From Staphylococcus americanisciuri (GTDB lineage: Bacteria; Bacillota; Bacilli; Staphylococcales; Staphylococcaceae): 64,000 nt of DNA. This document shows, in pieces, positions 26,428 to 40,093 of this stretch; position 1 is the first letter of the stretch; every line of letters starts with the position of its first letter. The translations under genes were made by a program, and so were the position numbers. The DNA is taken from the NCBI RefSeq assembly GCF_024814435.1, contig NZ_JANUXY010000002.1:124001-188000 (forward strand), read 5' to 3'. Below the pieces are notes generated by a model. The model was not told the origin of the DNA. It made no database searches and saw nothing but the letters and a program-made list of their open reading frames with translations.

Positions 26428-27561
26428 ATGGAATTCACTATCAAACGTGACTACTTTATCACACAATTGAACGATACATTAAAAGCTATCTCACCTAGAA
26501 CAACGCTACCAATTTTGACAGGGATTAAAATCAATGCAACAAACGAGAGTGTCGTATTAACAGGATCTGATTCAGAAATCTCAATTGAAATTACAATCCC
26601 TTCTCAAGTTGATGGTGAAGAGATTATTACAGTAACAGAACCTGGATCTGTCGTTTTACCAGGTAGATTCTTTGTAGACATTATTAAAAAATTACCTGGA
26701 AAAGAAGTCAAACTTATCACAAACGAACAATTTCAAACATTGATTACATCAGGACATTCTGAATTCAATTTAAGTGGTCTAGACCCTGATCAATACCCGC
26801 TATTACCACAAATTTCGAGTGAGGATGCACTGCAATTACCTATCAAAGTGCTTAAAAACATCATTGCACAAACTAATTTTGCAGTGTCCACCTCAGAAAC
26901 ACGACCAGTCCTCACAGGTGTGAATTGGCTTATACAAGAAAATGAATTAATATGCACAGCAACTGATTCGCACCGCTTAGCTGTAAGAAAGTTGAAACTT
27001 GAAGACGAAGATATCAGTGATAAAAATGTCATCATTCCAGGGAAAGCACTTGCTGAACTAAACAAGATTATGACAGATAGTGAAAATCATATTGATATTT
27101 ACTTTGCTTCTAACCAAGTATTGTTCCGTGTCGGACATGTTAATTTTATTTCTCGTCTGTTGGAAGGACATTATCCAGATACATCACGATTGTTCCCAGA
27201 AAACTACGAAGTCAAATTGGGGCTTGATAATAGTGAGTTTTATCATGCTATTGATCGTGCATCACTATTGGCGCGTGAAGGTGGTAATAATGTCATCAAA
27301 CTCAGCACAGGTGAAGAGCGAATCGAATTGTCATCAACTTCACCAGAAATTGGTACAGTAAAAGAAGATATTACAGCAAATGATGTGGAAGGCGGCAATC
27401 TTAAAATTTCGTTTAACTCGAAGTACATGATGGATGCGCTGAAAGCAATCGATAATGATGAAGTTGAAGTAGCATTTTTTGGAACAATGAAACCATTTAT
27501 CCTCAAACCAAAAGATGATGATACGGTAACACAACTCATTTTGCCGATTAGAACATACTAA
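26428..27561 (+). CDS. dnaN: DNA polymerase III subunit beta (sliding clamp)
   Basis: Processivity clamp, 377 residues, three similar domains of about 125 residues each. It starts MEFTIKRDYFITQLNDTLKA with AAAGGAG upstream, and ends with the typical LILPIRTY. It receives the polymerase and mismatch-repair proteins. It is transcribed with or after dnaA and ends at a terminator, because an extra gene separates it from yaaA here. Confidence 0.97.
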   Translation: MEFTIKRDYFITQLNDTLKAISPRTTLPILTGIKINATNESVVLTGSDSEISIEITIPSQVDGEEIITVTEPGSVVLPGRFFVDIIKKLPGKEVKLITNEQFQTLITSGHSEFNLSGLDPDQYPLLPQISSEDALQLPIKVLKNIIAQTNFAVSTSETRPVLTGVNWLIQENELICTATDSHRLAVRKLKLEDEDISDKNVIIPGKALAELNKIMTDSENHIDIYFASNQVLFRVGHVNFISRLLEGHYPDTSRLFPENYEVKLGLDNSEFYHAIDRASLLAREGGNNVIKLSTGEERIELSSTSPEIGTVKEDITANDVEGGNLKISFNSKYMMDALKAIDNDEVEVAFFGTMKPFILKPKDDDTVTQLILPIRTY

Positions 27562-27578
27562 TTGAATCGTCATAACCC

Positions 27579-27609
27579 AAAAGCTAAGGTAACTACTTTA
27601 GCTTTTTTT
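27579..27609 (+). terminator. dnaN terminator
   Basis: AAAGCTAAGGTA pairs with TACTTTAGCTTT, followed by a run of seven T, 18 bases after dnaN. It uncouples dnaN from the following genes. Confidence 0.8.
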
Positions 27610-27709
27610 AGTTTGTTCACAAGCAATATTATCTGCTTACCCGTGTAGTGATATAGGGTTAAATTTAGTATAATTAAATTAAGCGATATGCGTCGATTGG
27701 AGGAACAAA

Positions 27710-28402
27710 ATGATGAAGCATAAAAAAGTATATTTAATTGTCGGTGTGATTATTCTGTGTGCATTAGCCATTCTCGGAACATTATCATTCAGAGCTAAGT
27801 CACATAATGTAGTTGATGCACAATCATTGGACAAAGACACAGTATTACATCCACATCAAGGCAATACAAAAAGCAATGTAAAAGTAGTGCTATTTGGAGA
27901 TTACAAATGTCCATACTGCGGTGATTTTGAAAAAAATATCTTACCAAAAATAAAAAAAGATTATATAGATACTAATCAAATTGAGCTGCGTTACGTTAAT
28001 GTTTTATTGCATGGTAAAGAATCAGATTTAGGCGCACGCGCATCCTTAGCAATTAACCAATATGCGCCAGAAGTATATTGGGATTTTAATCAAGCGCTAT
28101 ATCATGCACAACCTAAGGAGAAAGAAGCAGTCTCTAAAGGTAAATGGTTGACAGAAAGCCTTGTCCAAAAAGAAATACAAGCGTTAAGTATCACATCAAA
28201 GCAAAAACAACAAATTCTAGAAGCTTATAATCAAAAAAAATTTTATCAACAAGCTAAACATGATCATCAGCTTGCTAAGCAGTATCAAGTACCTGAAGTG
28301 CCATCATTATATGTTAATGGGGAACGTGTTAAAGATGTGACGGACTATCAAGTTGTGAAAGATAAAATCGATGAAGCACTTAAAGAACATCCAATGAAAT
28401 AA
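27710..28402 (+). CDS. Membrane-anchored DsbA/BdbD-like thiol oxidoreductase
   Basis: 230 residues. An N-terminal signal anchor (about 6-26) places the rest outside the membrane. A thioredoxin-fold domain with an inserted helical segment follows. The active site CPYC is at 67-70 (FGDYKCPYCGDFE), and a cis-proline loop is at VPEVPSLYVNG near 202. This fits DsbA/BdbD proteins that form disulfides in exported proteins. Start at ATG 27710 or 27713, after GGAGGAAC. Unusually it sits between dnaN and yaaA-recF, which are adjacent in most Firmicutes I know, and it has its own terminators on both sides. Confidence 0.85.
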   Translation: MMKHKKVYLIVGVIILCALAILGTLSFRAKSHNVVDAQSLDKDTVLHPHQGNTKSNVKVVLFGDYKCPYCGDFEKNILPKIKKDYIDTNQIELRYVNVLLHGKESDLGARASLAINQYAPEVYWDFNQALYHAQPKEKEAVSKGKWLTESLVQKEIQALSITSKQKQQILEAYNQKKFYQQAKHDHQLAKQYQVPEVPSLYVNGERVKDVTDYQVVKDKIDEALKEHPMK

Positions 28403-28415
28403 GAGAGCAGTCTAT

Positions 28416-28476
28416 GGGTTAGGATATGATTAAATCGCGCGCTACGAAAGGGGTAAACGGTATCCTAACCCTTTTC
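28416..28476 (+). terminator. Terminator after the DsbA-like gene
   Basis: GGGTTAGGATA (28416-28426) and TATCCTAACCC (28461-28471) form an 11-bp perfect stem, followed by TTTTC. The loop is long (34 nt). Confidence 0.7.
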
Positions 28477-28498
28477 ATATCAAGATAACTAACAAAAT

Positions 28499-28514
28499 CG
28501 TTTCACGTGGAACT
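28499..28514 (+). promoter_or_regulatory. Candidate parS site upstream of yaaA
   Basis: CGTTTCACGTGGAACT contains the GTTTCACGTGGAAC core of the ParB site, differing from TGTTTCACGTGGAACA only at the outermost base on each side. It lies in the intergenic space 2 kb right of the dnaA-dnaN origin cluster, where parS sites are common. Confidence 0.65.
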
Positions 28515-28617
28515 TTTTACATGTCGAACATGAAATAAATGCGTGTTTGGGCATGAAATTTCGCTGATAAAAAGGTATAATATACTAGATGAGCAATTAC
28601 GAATGGAGTGATAAATT

Positions 28618-28839
28618 TTGGCTGAAGAAGTTATGGTCGATAGCATGCTGACATTGGGTCAGTTTTTGAATTATGAAGGCATTATTGAGTCAGGTGGCCA
28701 AGCAAAATGGTTTTTGCAAGAGTATGAAGTATATTTGAATGGCACACTCGAAACACGCCGAGGCAAGAAGCTCAATGATGGCGATGTGATTGAGATACCT
28801 GAAGTGGGATCTTATGTCATAAAAATTGGTGCGCAATGA
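28618..28839 (+). CDS. yaaA: S4-domain protein YaaA
   Basis: RNA-binding S4-like protein, 73 residues, implicated in 50S assembly in Bacillus. The S4 core is [30 protein letters not shown]...ETRRGKKL. The start is taken as TTG 28618 (MAEEV), after GGAGTGA; an ATG at 28633 is possible. It overlaps recF by four bases (ATGA), the conserved yaaA-recF coupling. Confidence 0.93.
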   Translation: MAEEVMVDSMLTLGQFLNYEGIIESGGQAKWFLQEYEVYLNGTLETRRGKKLNDGDVIEIPEVGSYVIKIGAQ

Positions 28840-29951
28840 AGTTAAAAACACTCCAGTTAGAAAACTACCGGAATTATGAACAAGTATTATTGCAATGTCA
28901 TCCGGAAGTCAACATACTCATTGGAGAGAATGCACAGGGAAAAACCAACTTACTTGAGTCAATTTATACATTGGCCTTAGCGAAAAGTCATAGAACAACG
29001 AACGATAGGGAGCTTATTCGCTTTGGTGAGGAATATGCTAAAATAGAAGGTGAACTGAGCTTCAGATATGGCAATATGCAGCTGACGATGTTTATTACGA
29101 AAAAGGGTAAAAAAGCCAAGGTGAATCACCTAGAGCAAAGTCGTTTGACACAATATATTGGGCATCTCAATGTTGTTTTATTTGCGCCAGAGGATCTCAA
29201 TATTGTAAAAGGATCACCTCAAGTGAGACGTCGCTTTATCGATATGGAGCTCGGGCAGATCTCAAGTCTTTATCTCAATGATTTATCACAATACCAGCGC
29301 ATACTAAAACAGCGCAATCATTATTTGAAACAATTGCAACTCAAACGACAAAAAGATACAACAATGCTAGAGGTATTGAATCAGCAGTTTGCGACGTATG
29401 CGGTTAAAGTGACATTAAGAAGACAGCGATTTATTGAAGAACTTGAAAAACTTGCAGCACCGATACATTCGGGAATAACGAATGGCAAAGAGACACTCAC
29501 GCTGCGTTACATACCGAGTATTAAATTACAAGACACCCCGCAAGATGAGGACGACTTAATCAATGAAGTGTTTGAGCTACTTCAAACCTCGCTGACAAAA
29601 GAGATAGAGCGGGGTGTTAGCATGCAAGGGCCACATCGTGATGATTTAGGGTTTAATGTCAATGAGATGGATGCGCAAACATTCGGTTCTCAAGGTCAGC
29701 AACGTACAACAGCACTTTCAATCAAGTTGGCAGAAATTGAATTAATGCATCAAGAAGTGGGGGAATACCCCATTTTGTTACTTGATGACGTTTTAAGTGA
29801 GTTAGATGATTCTCGACAAACACACTTGTTGAGTACGATACAGCATAAAGTGCAGACATTTGTAACAACGACGTCAGTAGACGGTATCGATCATGAGATT
29901 ATGAAGGATGCTAAAGTGTATCAAATTGAAGAAGGAAATATTAAGAAATAG
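28836..29951 (+). CDS. recF: DNA replication/repair protein RecF
   Basis: SMC-like ATPase, 371 residues, that helps load RecA at gaps. It starts [15 protein letters not shown] with Walker [11 protein letters not shown] near 31-40, the signature SMQGPHRDD near 264-272, and Walker [12 protein letters not shown]. It follows yaaA with a 4-bp overlap and precedes gyrB by a few bases, forming one operon. Confidence 0.97.
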   Translation: MKLKTLQLENYRNYEQVLLQCHPEVNILIGENAQGKTNLLESIYTLALAKSHRTTNDRELIRFGEEYAKIEGELSFRYGNMQLTMFITKKGKKAKVNHLEQSRLTQYIGHLNVVLFAPEDLNIVKGSPQVRRRFIDMELGQISSLYLNDLSQYQRILKQRNHYLKQLQLKRQKDTTMLEVLNQQFATYAVKVTLRRQRFIEELEKLAAPIHSGITNGKETLTLRYIPSIKLQDTPQDEDDLINEVFELLQTSLTKEIERGVSMQGPHRDDLGFNVNEMDAQTFGSQGQQRTTALSIKLAEIELMHQEVGEYPILLLDDVLSELDDSRQTHLLSTIQHKVQTFVTTTSVDGIDHEIMKDAKVYQIEEGNIKK

Positions 29952-31895
<1,944 letters not shown>

Positions 31896-31931
31896 CAGAT
31901 ACACTTGAAAAATAAGAAGGAGGATATCTTG

Positions 31932-34514
31932 ATGGCTGAAACATCTGAATCAAGAATTAATGAACGGAATATCAGCAAAGAGATGCGAGAATCATTTTTA
32001 GACTATGCCATGAGTGTTATCGTATCTCGTGCATTGCCAGACGTACGAGATGGTCTGAAGCCGGTACATCGCCGTATACTTTATGGTTTGAACGAACAGG
32101 GTATGACGCCAGACAAACCGTACAAAAAGTCAGCGCGTATCGTTGGGGATGTTATGGGGAAATATCATCCGCATGGTGACTCATCAATTTATGAAGCGAT
32201 GGTACGTATGGCGCAAGATTTCAGCTACCGTTATCCACTGGTAGATGGTCAAGGGAACTTTGGTTCAATGGATGGTGATGGTGCTGCCGCAATGCGTTAT
32301 ACTGAAGCACGTATGACGAAGATTGCTTTGGAACTGTTAAGAGACATTAATAAAGACACGATTGACTTTATTGATAACTACGATGGTAACGAACGCGAAC
32401 CAAGCGTGTTACCATCTCGCTTCCCCAATCTATTAGTGAATGGTGCGTCAGGGATTGCAGTAGGGATGGCAACTAACATTCCACCACATAATATGTCTGA
32501 AGTGATTGACGGGGTGTTAAGTCTAAGTCATAATCCGGATATTTCAACAGCAGAATTGATGGAGGATATTCAAGGGCCAGACTTCCCTACGGCTGGATTG
32601 ATTCTCGGTAAGAGTGGTATCCGCCGAGCATATGAAACAGGTCGTGGCTCTATCATTATGCGTGCTAAAGCAGAGATTGAATCCCGTGGTGGCGGTCGCG
32701 AACGTATTGTTGTGACAGAAATACCATATCAAGTGAATAAAGCACGTATGATTGAGAAAATAGCAGACCTTGTGCGAGACAAGAGAATAGAAGGCATTAC
32801 AGACTTGCGTGATGAGACAAGTTTGCGTACGGGAGTGCGTATTGTTATTGATATTCGTAAAGATGCCAATGCAAGTGTTATATTGAATAACTTGTACAAA
32901 CAAACGCCGTTACAAACGTCATTTGGTGTTAATATGATTGCTTTAGTGAATGGTCGACCTCAATTGATTACGTTAAAAGAAGCATTATATCACTACTTAG
33001 AACATCAAAAAGAAGTGGTTCGTCGTCGTACAGCCTATAATTTACGTAAAGCAAAAGATCGCGCGCATATTCTTGAAGGTCTTCGTATTGCATTGGATCA
33101 TATTGATGAGATTATTACGATCATTCGTGAATCTGAGACAGATAAGGTTGCGATGGATAGTTTACAAACACGTTTCTCATTATCAGAGCGCCAAGCACAA
33201 GCTATTTTAGATATGCGTTTGCGTCGTTTGACAGGCTTAGAACGTGACAAAATTGAGAATGAATATAATGAGTTGATTGCTTATATTGCTGAGTTAGAAG
33301 AGATTCTAGCAGACGAAGACAAGTTATTGGCACTTGTTCGTGAGGAGTTAACGGAGATTAAGGAACGATATGGTGATGAGCGCCGCACAGAGATTCAATT
33401 GGGTGGCGTTGATAACCTTGAAGATGAAGACTTAATACCTGAAGAACAGATTGTCATCTCATTAAGTCATAACAACTATATCAAACGCCTTCCTGTATCG
33501 ACATATCGTGCACAAAACAGAGGAGGTCGTGGCGTTCAAGGTATGAATACGCTTGAAGACGACTTCGTGAGCCAACTGGTCACAACGAGTACACATGATG
33601 ATGTGTTGTTCTTTACGAATAAAGGACGTGTATACAAATTAAGAGGTTATGAGGTGCCGGAACTCTCCCGTCAGTCTAAAGGGATTCCAGTAGTCAATGC
33701 GATCGCACTAGAGAATGATGAAGTCATTAGTACAATGATTGCAGTTAAAGATCTAAACTCTGAAGCGGATTTCTTAGTTTTTGTAACGAAAAAAGGTTTG
33801 GTTAAACGCTCTGCATTGAGTAATTTTAATCGTATTAATAAAAACGGTAAGATTGCTATTAAGTTCAGAGATGACGATGAGCTCGTTGCAGTACGTCTGA
33901 CAAATGGTCAAAAGCATATCCTTATCGGGACGGCTCAAGCTGCACTCATTCGCTTTAAAGAATCAGATATTCGTGCGATGAGTCGAATTGCAGCGGGTGT
34001 GAAAGGCATAACGTTGCGTGGAGATGATGAAGTTATTGGCTTAGGTGTCGCTGACGAAGACAATACAGATGAGATTCTTGTCGTAACAGAGAAAGGCTAT
34101 GGTAAGCGAACACCGATTGGAGAATATCGCCTATCTCGTCGTGGAGGTATGGGTGTCAAAACGGCAAATATTACAGAGCGTAACGGTAAGCTGGTATGTA
34201 TCACGACTGTTGAAGGTGATGAAGACGTGATGGTTGTTACAGATCACGGTGTCATCATTCGTATGGAAGTGGAAGATATTTCTGTTAATGGACGTAATAC
34301 GCAAGGGGTACGCCTGATTCGCCTAGACGATAATCAGTTTGTTTCAACGGTAGCTAAGGTTAAACAAGAGCCTGACGACTTAGAAGTAGATGAACAAGAC
34401 GGAAGCGCATCTAAAGATATTGAAACAAAAGATGTAGATGATGAAGGACGAGAAAGCTTAAGAGAAGATTTTATGGCACGTGTTGAAGAAGACATTGCCA
34501 ATGAAAATGAATAG
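31932..34514 (+). CDS. gyrA: DNA gyrase subunit A
   Basis: Catalytic subunit of gyrase, 860 residues from ATG 31932, which has AAGGAGG upstream (an in-frame extension to 31905 lacks this). Breakage-reunion domain with catalytic Tyr123 ([11 protein letters not shown]). The quinolone target positions read S84, S85 and E88 ([10 protein letters not shown]), the susceptible state. The C-terminal beta-pinwheel contains the GyrA box QNRGGRG near residue 526. The acidic tail is rich in Asp/Glu. Ends at a strong terminator facing nnrD. Confidence 0.98.
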   Translation: MAETSESRINERNISKEMRESFLDYAMSVIVSRALPDVRDGLKPVHRRILYGLNEQGMTPDKPYKKSARIVGDVMGKYHPHGDSSIYEAMVRMAQDFSYRYPLVDGQGNFGSMDGDGAAAMRYTEARMTKIALELLRDINKDTIDFIDNYDGNEREPSVLPSRFPNLLVNGASGIAVGMATNIPPHNMSEVIDGVLSLSHNPDISTAELMEDIQGPDFPTAGLILGKSGIRRAYETGRGSIIMRAKAEIESRGGGRERIVVTEIPYQVNKARMIEKIADLVRDKRIEGITDLRDETSLRTGVRIVIDIRKDANASVILNNLYKQTPLQTSFGVNMIALVNGRPQLITLKEALYHYLEHQKEVVRRRTAYNLRKAKDRAHILEGLRIALDHIDEIITIIRESETDKVAMDSLQTRFSLSERQAQAILDMRLRRLTGLERDKIENEYNELIAYIAELEEILADEDKLLALVREELTEIKERYGDERRTEIQLGGVDNLEDEDLIPEEQIVISLSHNNYIKRLPVSTYRAQNRGGRGVQGMNTLEDDFVSQLVTTSTHDDVLFFTNKGRVYKLRGYEVPELSRQSKGIPVVNAIALENDEVISTMIAVKDLNSEADFLVFVTKKGLVKRSALSNFNRINKNGKIAIKFRDDDELVAVRLTNGQKHILIGTAQAALIRFKESDIRAMSRIAAGVKGITLRGDDEVIGLGVADEDNTDEILVVTEKGYGKRTPIGEYRLSRRGGMGVKTANITERNGKLVCITTVEGDEDVMVVTDHGVIIRMEVEDISVNGRNTQGVRLIRLDDNQFVSTVAKVKQEPDDLEVDEQDGSASKDIETKDVDDEGRESLREDFMARVEEDIANENE

Positions 34515-34529
34515 GTAATCGAGAAAAAG

Positions 34530-34580
34530 AAAGTCTCACATATACTTAACGTTTTATAGTGTATGCGAGACTTTTTTTAT
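34530..34580. terminator. Bidirectional terminator between gyrA and nnrD
   Basis: AAAGTCTCACATATAC pairs with GTGTATGCGAGACTTT with minor mismatches, then seven T on the plus strand and A-rich sequence before it that supplies T on the minus strand. It serves both convergent genes. Confidence 0.85.
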
Positions 34581-34584
34581 TATT

Positions 34585-35397
34585 TTATTGTTCTAATGCT
34601 TTCATAGCAAATGGAATTTCATCAATTATTTTGGACGGTGGTACCACATACATGTCTTTAGAGAGTTTTTCTCCAATATAACTATGTGTGTACGCAGCGC
34701 TGGTTACTGCATCAATTGTATCATCGAATTGTCCAATAAAGCTTGTAATCATTCCAGCTAGTGTATCACCCATGCCGCCTGTTGCCATGGCAGGTGTACC
34801 AATTTCTAGCTTATATTCATTATTTTTAAAGAAAATTTCAGTACCGTGTTTCTTTAAGACGACCGTTGCACCAATTTTATCAACAGCTGCACGATTACGT
34901 TCATATGTTTGTTCATCTATTGGGATACCACTCAGACGCTCCCACTCTTTTTGATGAGGTGTATAGATAATCTTACAAGGTGGGATGTCTGGTTTGAGCT
35001 TACTCATAATAGATATCGCATCACCATCAACAATTAATGTATGGTGTGACTGGATATTTTGTAGTAAGAATGTCATTGCGTTGTTCCCTTTAAAATCAAG
35101 TCCTAAACCAGGGCCAATTAAGATGCAGTCAGACTGTTCAATGACTTTTGTGAGTTTTTTCGTATCATTAATATCAATAACCATTGCTTCCGGACAACGC
35201 GAATGGAGTGCGACATGGTTCGTTGAATGTGTTGCTACCGTAATTAAACCGCTCCCACTGTATACACATGCACGAGCAGCTAGCATGATTGCACCACCTA
35301 AAGTAGCATTGCCTCCAATAAGTAGAATGCGTCCATAGTCACCTTTGTGTGTATCTTCTTTGCGTTTCGGTATTTTAACATCCGACAATATTTCCAT
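34585..35397 (-). CDS. nnrD: ADP-dependent NAD(P)H-hydrate dehydratase
   Basis: Ribokinase-like repair enzyme (YjeF C-terminal domain), 270 residues, converting hydrated NAD(P)H back to NAD(P)H. Motifs: GDYGRILLIGGN near 19-30, ILIGPGLG near 91-98, TPHQKEWERL near 146, and the anion-hole signature GTPAMATGGMGDTLAGMI near 199-216. The N-terminal epimerase domain found in fused forms is absent. It runs opposite to its neighbours. Confidence 0.93.
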   Translation of the reverse strand: MEILSDVKIPKRKEDTHKGDYGRILLIGGNATLGGAIMLAARACVYSGSGLITVATHSTNHVALHSRCPEAMVIDINDTKKLTKVIEQSDCILIGPGLGLDFKGNNAMTFLLQNIQSHHTLIVDGDAISIMSKLKPDIPPCKIIYTPHQKEWERLSGIPIDEQTYERNRAAVDKIGATVVLKKHGTEIFFKNNEYKLEIGTPAMATGGMGDTLAGMITSFIGQFDDTIDAVTSAAYTHSYIGEKLSKDMYVVPPSKIIDEIPFAMKALEQ

Positions 35398-35542
35398 AGA
35401 GCAAGAACCTCCTATCTGGTATTTCCATTATTACAACAAGATATGATATACGTGTGATACTTATTCGTCAATAGATAAAATAAGTCGTTTTAACACACTA
35501 GCTTAGTAATGCGCTACCTAATAACGAATATTGTGACAACTA

Positions 35543-35571
35543 TTGTGTGTTTCATACCTTGATTTTATACT
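35543..35571 (+). promoter_or_regulatory. hutH promoter
   Basis: TTGTGT (35543-35548) and TATACT (35566-35571), spacer 17, forty bases before the hutH start. Confidence 0.5.
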
Positions 35572-35611
35572 GAAAGAGGATGATATCACATAATGAAGGG
35601 GTTGTAAGTTA

Positions 35612-37114
35612 ATGATTTTATATTTAACTGGAGAGCAATTGCGCATTGATGATATTCGTACATTTTTGCATCAAGAAGGAATTGTAGACATTACTGAAGA
35701 TGCGTTAGAACGCGTTCAAGCAAGTCGTGCAACAGTTGAACGTATTATTGCTAATAAAGAAACAATTTATGGGATTACTACAGGCTTTGGATTGTTCAGT
35801 GATGTATTAATTGATGCAGAAAAATATAATGAGTTACAAGTCAATTTGATACGCTCTCACGCATGTGGTATAGGGGAACCATTCAGTCAAGATGTTGCAT
35901 TAGTCATGATGATATTAAGATTGAATACGTTGCTCAAGGGGCACTCAGGAGCAACAATTGATTTGATAAGACAGTTACAATATTTTATCAATAAACGCAT
36001 TATTCCTGTGATTCCACAGCAAGGATCTTTAGGCGCTTCCGGTGATTTGGCGCCCCTTTCGCATCTAGCATTAGCATTGATAGGCGAAGGAGAAGTATAT
36101 TATCAAGGTCAAGTTTTAGACAGTTTAGATGTTTTAAATGGCTTAGGAAGAGCACCCATCGCATTACAAGCGAAAGAGGGTTTAGCGTTAATTAATGGGA
36201 CGCAAGCAATGACTGCACAAGGTGTGATAACGTTGATCGAAGCGGAGAGTCTTGGCTATCAAGCAGAATGGATTGCAGCACTTACCCATCAAGCCCTCAG
36301 AGGCATTACAGATGCGTATCATCCTGCGATACATAAAGTGCGTAATTTTCCTGAGCAGACAGCAGTAGCAAGACGGATGTTAGACTGGCTAGAGGGTTCT
36401 AAGCTAACGACGAAACAAGGAGAATTACGTGTACAAGATCCTTATACGTTACGCTGTATTCCGCAAATTCATGGTGCAAGTTTTCAAGTATTTAATTATG
36501 TAAGAGAGAAGTTAGAATGTGAGATGAATGCAGCGAATGATAATCCATTGATTTTTGATGATGGAGATGAGAGATTAGTTATCTCCGGTGGTAATTTTCA
36601 TGGACAGCCAGTTGCTTTTGCGCTAGATTTCTTAAAAATAGGTATGAGTGAGCTAGGTAATGTTTCAGAACGACGTCTAGAGCGACTCGTTAATCCACAA
36701 TTAAATGGAGGATTACCAGCTTTTCTAAGTCCAGAACCTGGTTTGCAAAGTGGGGCTATGATTATGCAGTATGTTGCAGCAAGCCTTGTATCAGAGAATA
36801 AGACATTGGCACATCCAGCAAGTGTAGACTCAATACCGTCATCTGCCAATCAAGAAGATCATGTATCTATGGGGACAATTGGGGCAAGACACGGTTATCA
36901 AATATTAGAAAATGTTCGTCGTGTACTAGCAATAGAAGCTATTATCGCGTTGCAAGCTGTTGAGTTAAGAGGTCTCGATGGTCTCTCGCCTAAGACACGT
37001 GCACAATATGATAAGTTGCGTGAAATTGTTCCATCTATTACAGAAGATAGACAATTCCACAAAGATATTACGCATGTGGCAAATTATCTACAAAAAGTTT
37101 CTTATCAGGATTAG
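35612..37114 (+). CDS. hutH: Histidine ammonia-lyase
   Basis: First enzyme of histidine degradation, 500 residues, deaminating histidine to urocanate. The MIO cofactor triad Ala-Ser-Gly is in [17 protein letters not shown] near 140-156. FGLFSD and NPLIFDD are also conserved. It stands alone here; the rest of the hut pathway is not in the window. It lies between nnrD and serS, with the serS promoter starting three bases after its stop codon. Confidence 0.95.
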   Translation: MILYLTGEQLRIDDIRTFLHQEGIVDITEDALERVQASRATVERIIANKETIYGITTGFGLFSDVLIDAEKYNELQVNLIRSHACGIGEPFSQDVALVMMILRLNTLLKGHSGATIDLIRQLQYFINKRIIPVIPQQGSLGASGDLAPLSHLALALIGEGEVYYQGQVLDSLDVLNGLGRAPIALQAKEGLALINGTQAMTAQGVITLIEAESLGYQAEWIAALTHQALRGITDAYHPAIHKVRNFPEQTAVARRMLDWLEGSKLTTKQGELRVQDPYTLRCIPQIHGASFQVFNYVREKLECEMNAANDNPLIFDDGDERLVISGGNFHGQPVAFALDFLKIGMSELGNVSERRLERLVNPQLNGGLPAFLSPEPGLQSGAMIMQYVAASLVSENKTLAHPASVDSIPSSANQEDHVSMGTIGARHGYQILENVRRVLAIEAIIALQAVELRGLDGLSPKTRAQYDKLREIVPSITEDRQFHKDITHVANYLQKVSYQD

Positions 37115-37116
37115 AC

Positions 37117-37145
37117 TTGCAAAACGAAAAATACTCTGCTATATT
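37117..37145 (+). promoter_or_regulatory. serS promoter
   Basis: TTGCAA (37117-37122) and TATATT (37140-37145), 17-bp spacer, immediately after hutH and upstream of the T-box. Confidence 0.65.
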
Positions 37146-37189
37146 ATAAGTAAATTTCAGATATTTAATTGTTTGTGGACTAAGTAGTA

Positions 37190-37388
37190 TCCGATTCCTT
37201 ACAGAGAGTTTGTGGTTGGTGTGAACAAACATTTGATGAAGATATGAAATCTACCCACACATGAAGAACAATTCGGGTGAAACCGTTAACTTTTGTAGAG
37301 CGCAAGTGTATTTTTAATATGCTTGTTAAATAGGGTGGCAACGCGTAAAACCACGTCCCTTGTAATGAGGGATGTGGTTTTTTATTTT
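37190..37388 (+). promoter_or_regulatory. T-box riboswitch of serS
   Basis: The T-box core AGGGTGGCAACGCG is at about 37332-37345. A terminator follows (AAAACCACGTCCCT with AGGGATGTGGTTTT, then TTTAT, to 37388). An AGAGAG-type element lies near 37202 and a TCT at about 37250, followed by ACC, is a plausible serine specifier. This would switch serS on when tRNA-Ser is uncharged. Confidence 0.88.
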
Positions 37389-37422
37389 TCTTTGGTGTCC
37401 CCTAAATATATCTCACTATTAA

Positions 37423-38724
<1,302 letters not shown>

Positions 38725-38762
38725 TTAATGGTACCAATTTTTCTCTCTAAATAGATTAATAT

Positions 38763-38810
38763 AAGACCTTTTAAAGTCGATCTTCTCTCTCGCTTTAAGA
38801 GGTCTTTTTG
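38763..38810 (+). terminator. serS terminator
   Basis: AAGACCTTTTAAAG pairs with CTTTAAGAGGTCTT, followed by TTTTG. Confidence 0.75.
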
Positions 38811-38848
38811 TTTGGCTATAGATGGTAAGTACCTATTAAAGAAAACGT

Positions 38849-38892
38849 CAGAATTGCTCATCATGCCATCCCACTATAAAAGATATAGAATT
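38849..38892. repeat. Dispersed repeat A, copy 3 (diverged)
   Basis: CAGAATTGCTCATCATGCC, then ATCCCACTATAAAAGATATAGA, corresponds to the repeat at 49949-50025 with about 38 of 43 positions matching. It lies in the 350-bp gap between serS and azlC, which contains no gene. Confidence 0.6.
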
Positions 38893-38920
38893 TCTTTATT
38901 TTAGACAGCCCTCTCTAATT

Positions 38921-38935
38921 ATTTGTCAGAAAATT
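38921..38935 (+). promoter_or_regulatory. CodY-like box upstream of azlCD
   Basis: ATTTGTCAGAAAATT matches 13 of 15 positions of AATTTTCWGAAAATT. It is about 140 bp before azlC. CodY senses branched-chain amino acids and AzlCD exports them, so control would make sense. Confidence 0.5.
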
Positions 38936-39074
38936 TGATAAAAAAATAAGTTGCAGTAACAGTGTTTTTAGACGTTCGTTTGTGTTTGGTCAGTGTGAGG
39001 GTTGTCTAATCATATGGATTTCATTTTTTATTTGTAATATAATAAATTTAATTTTTTATGAAAGGATGGGAATT

Positions 39075-39767
39075 ATGGCGTATATGACTTTTAAGCAAGG
39101 CATTAAAGATTGCTTACCGACGCTACTAGGTTATGTAGGTATTGGATTTTCATTTGGCGTTGTAGGCATTGCTTCAGGGTTTAATCTCTTGGAAATTGCA
39201 TTATTATCCATCCTAATATATGCGGGTGCATCTCAATTTATTATAATTGCCTTAATGGTCGTGCATACGCCAGTTTGGATTATTGTATTGACAACACTAA
39301 TTGTGAATAGTCGCATGTTTTTATTAAGTATGACGTTGGCACCGAGTTTCAAGTATGAATCATTATTGCATCGATTAGGGATAGGGGCATTGTTAACGGA
39401 TGAGACATTTGGGGTTGCTATTACGCCGTATTCCAAGGGTGAAACAATCAGTCGACAATGGATGCATGGGTTAAATATTACAGCTTATCTATTCTGGATA
39501 TTAACATCAGTGTTAGGTGGTGTGTTTGGAGAGTTTGTCAGTCAGCCGGAAGCGTTTGGATTAGACTATGCTATTTTGGGAATGTTTATCTTTTTGACAG
39601 TAGCCCAATTTGAGGGATTACAGCAATCGAAACTGCGTCTATATTTATGGCTCATGTGTGTTGTTATTATTTTGATGCTTATGTTAAGTCTCTTTATGCC
39701 ATCATATCTGGTAATTATTATTGCTGCGACATTAACTGCTACGTTAGGGATGGTGATGGATAAATGA
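39075..39767 (+). CDS. azlC: Branched-chain amino acid exporter subunit AzlC
   Basis: Large subunit of the AzlCD exporter, about 230 residues from ATG 39075, which follows AAAGGATGGG; an upstream frame without such a site is rejected. Hydrophobic helices throughout, with the family features YAGASQFIIIALM near 48-60 and a NSRMFLLSM segment near 77-85. It overlaps azlD by four bases. Substrates in known members are leucine-type and analogues. Confidence 0.9.
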   Translation: MAYMTFKQGIKDCLPTLLGYVGIGFSFGVVGIASGFNLLEIALLSILIYAGASQFIIIALMVVHTPVWIIVLTTLIVNSRMFLLSMTLAPSFKYESLLHRLGIGALLTDETFGVAITPYSKGETISRQWMHGLNITAYLFWILTSVLGGVFGEFVSQPEAFGLDYAILGMFIFLTVAQFEGLQQSKLRLYLWLMCVVIILMLMLSLFMPSYLVIIIAATLTATLGMVMDK

Positions 39768-40093
39768 CTTTTTACATAATGATTACTATCATATTATCGA
39801 GTCTTGTGACATTATTAGTACGCGTTCTGCCACTTATACTTATATCGCGGATGGAACTGTCAGAGAAGGTTATCAAATGGCTATCTTTTATTCCAATTAC
39901 GCTATTTACAGCACTTGTTGTAGATGGTTTGATTCAACAACAAGAAGGGGTTTTTGGTTATTCGCTCAATTGGATCTTTATCATCGCTTTAATCCCAACA
40001 ATATTGATTGCATTACGCACACGTAGCTTAACTATGACAGTGATTGTGGGAATGATTACAGTAGCAGTCTTAAGATTGGCAACACTATTTTGA
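39764..40093 (+). CDS. azlD: AzlD-family exporter small subunit
   Basis: 109 residues with four hydrophobic helices (about 3-22, 40-60, 64-82, 88-106). It carries the AzlD pattern RVLPLILISRMELSEKVIKWL and IPITLFTALV. It pairs with AzlC for export of branched-chain amino acids. Translationally coupled to azlC through ATGA. Confidence 0.9.
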   Translation: MTFYIMITIILSSLVTLLVRVLPLILISRMELSEKVIKWLSFIPITLFTALVVDGLIQQQEGVFGYSLNWIFIIALIPTILIALRTRSLTMTVIVGMITVAVLRLATLF

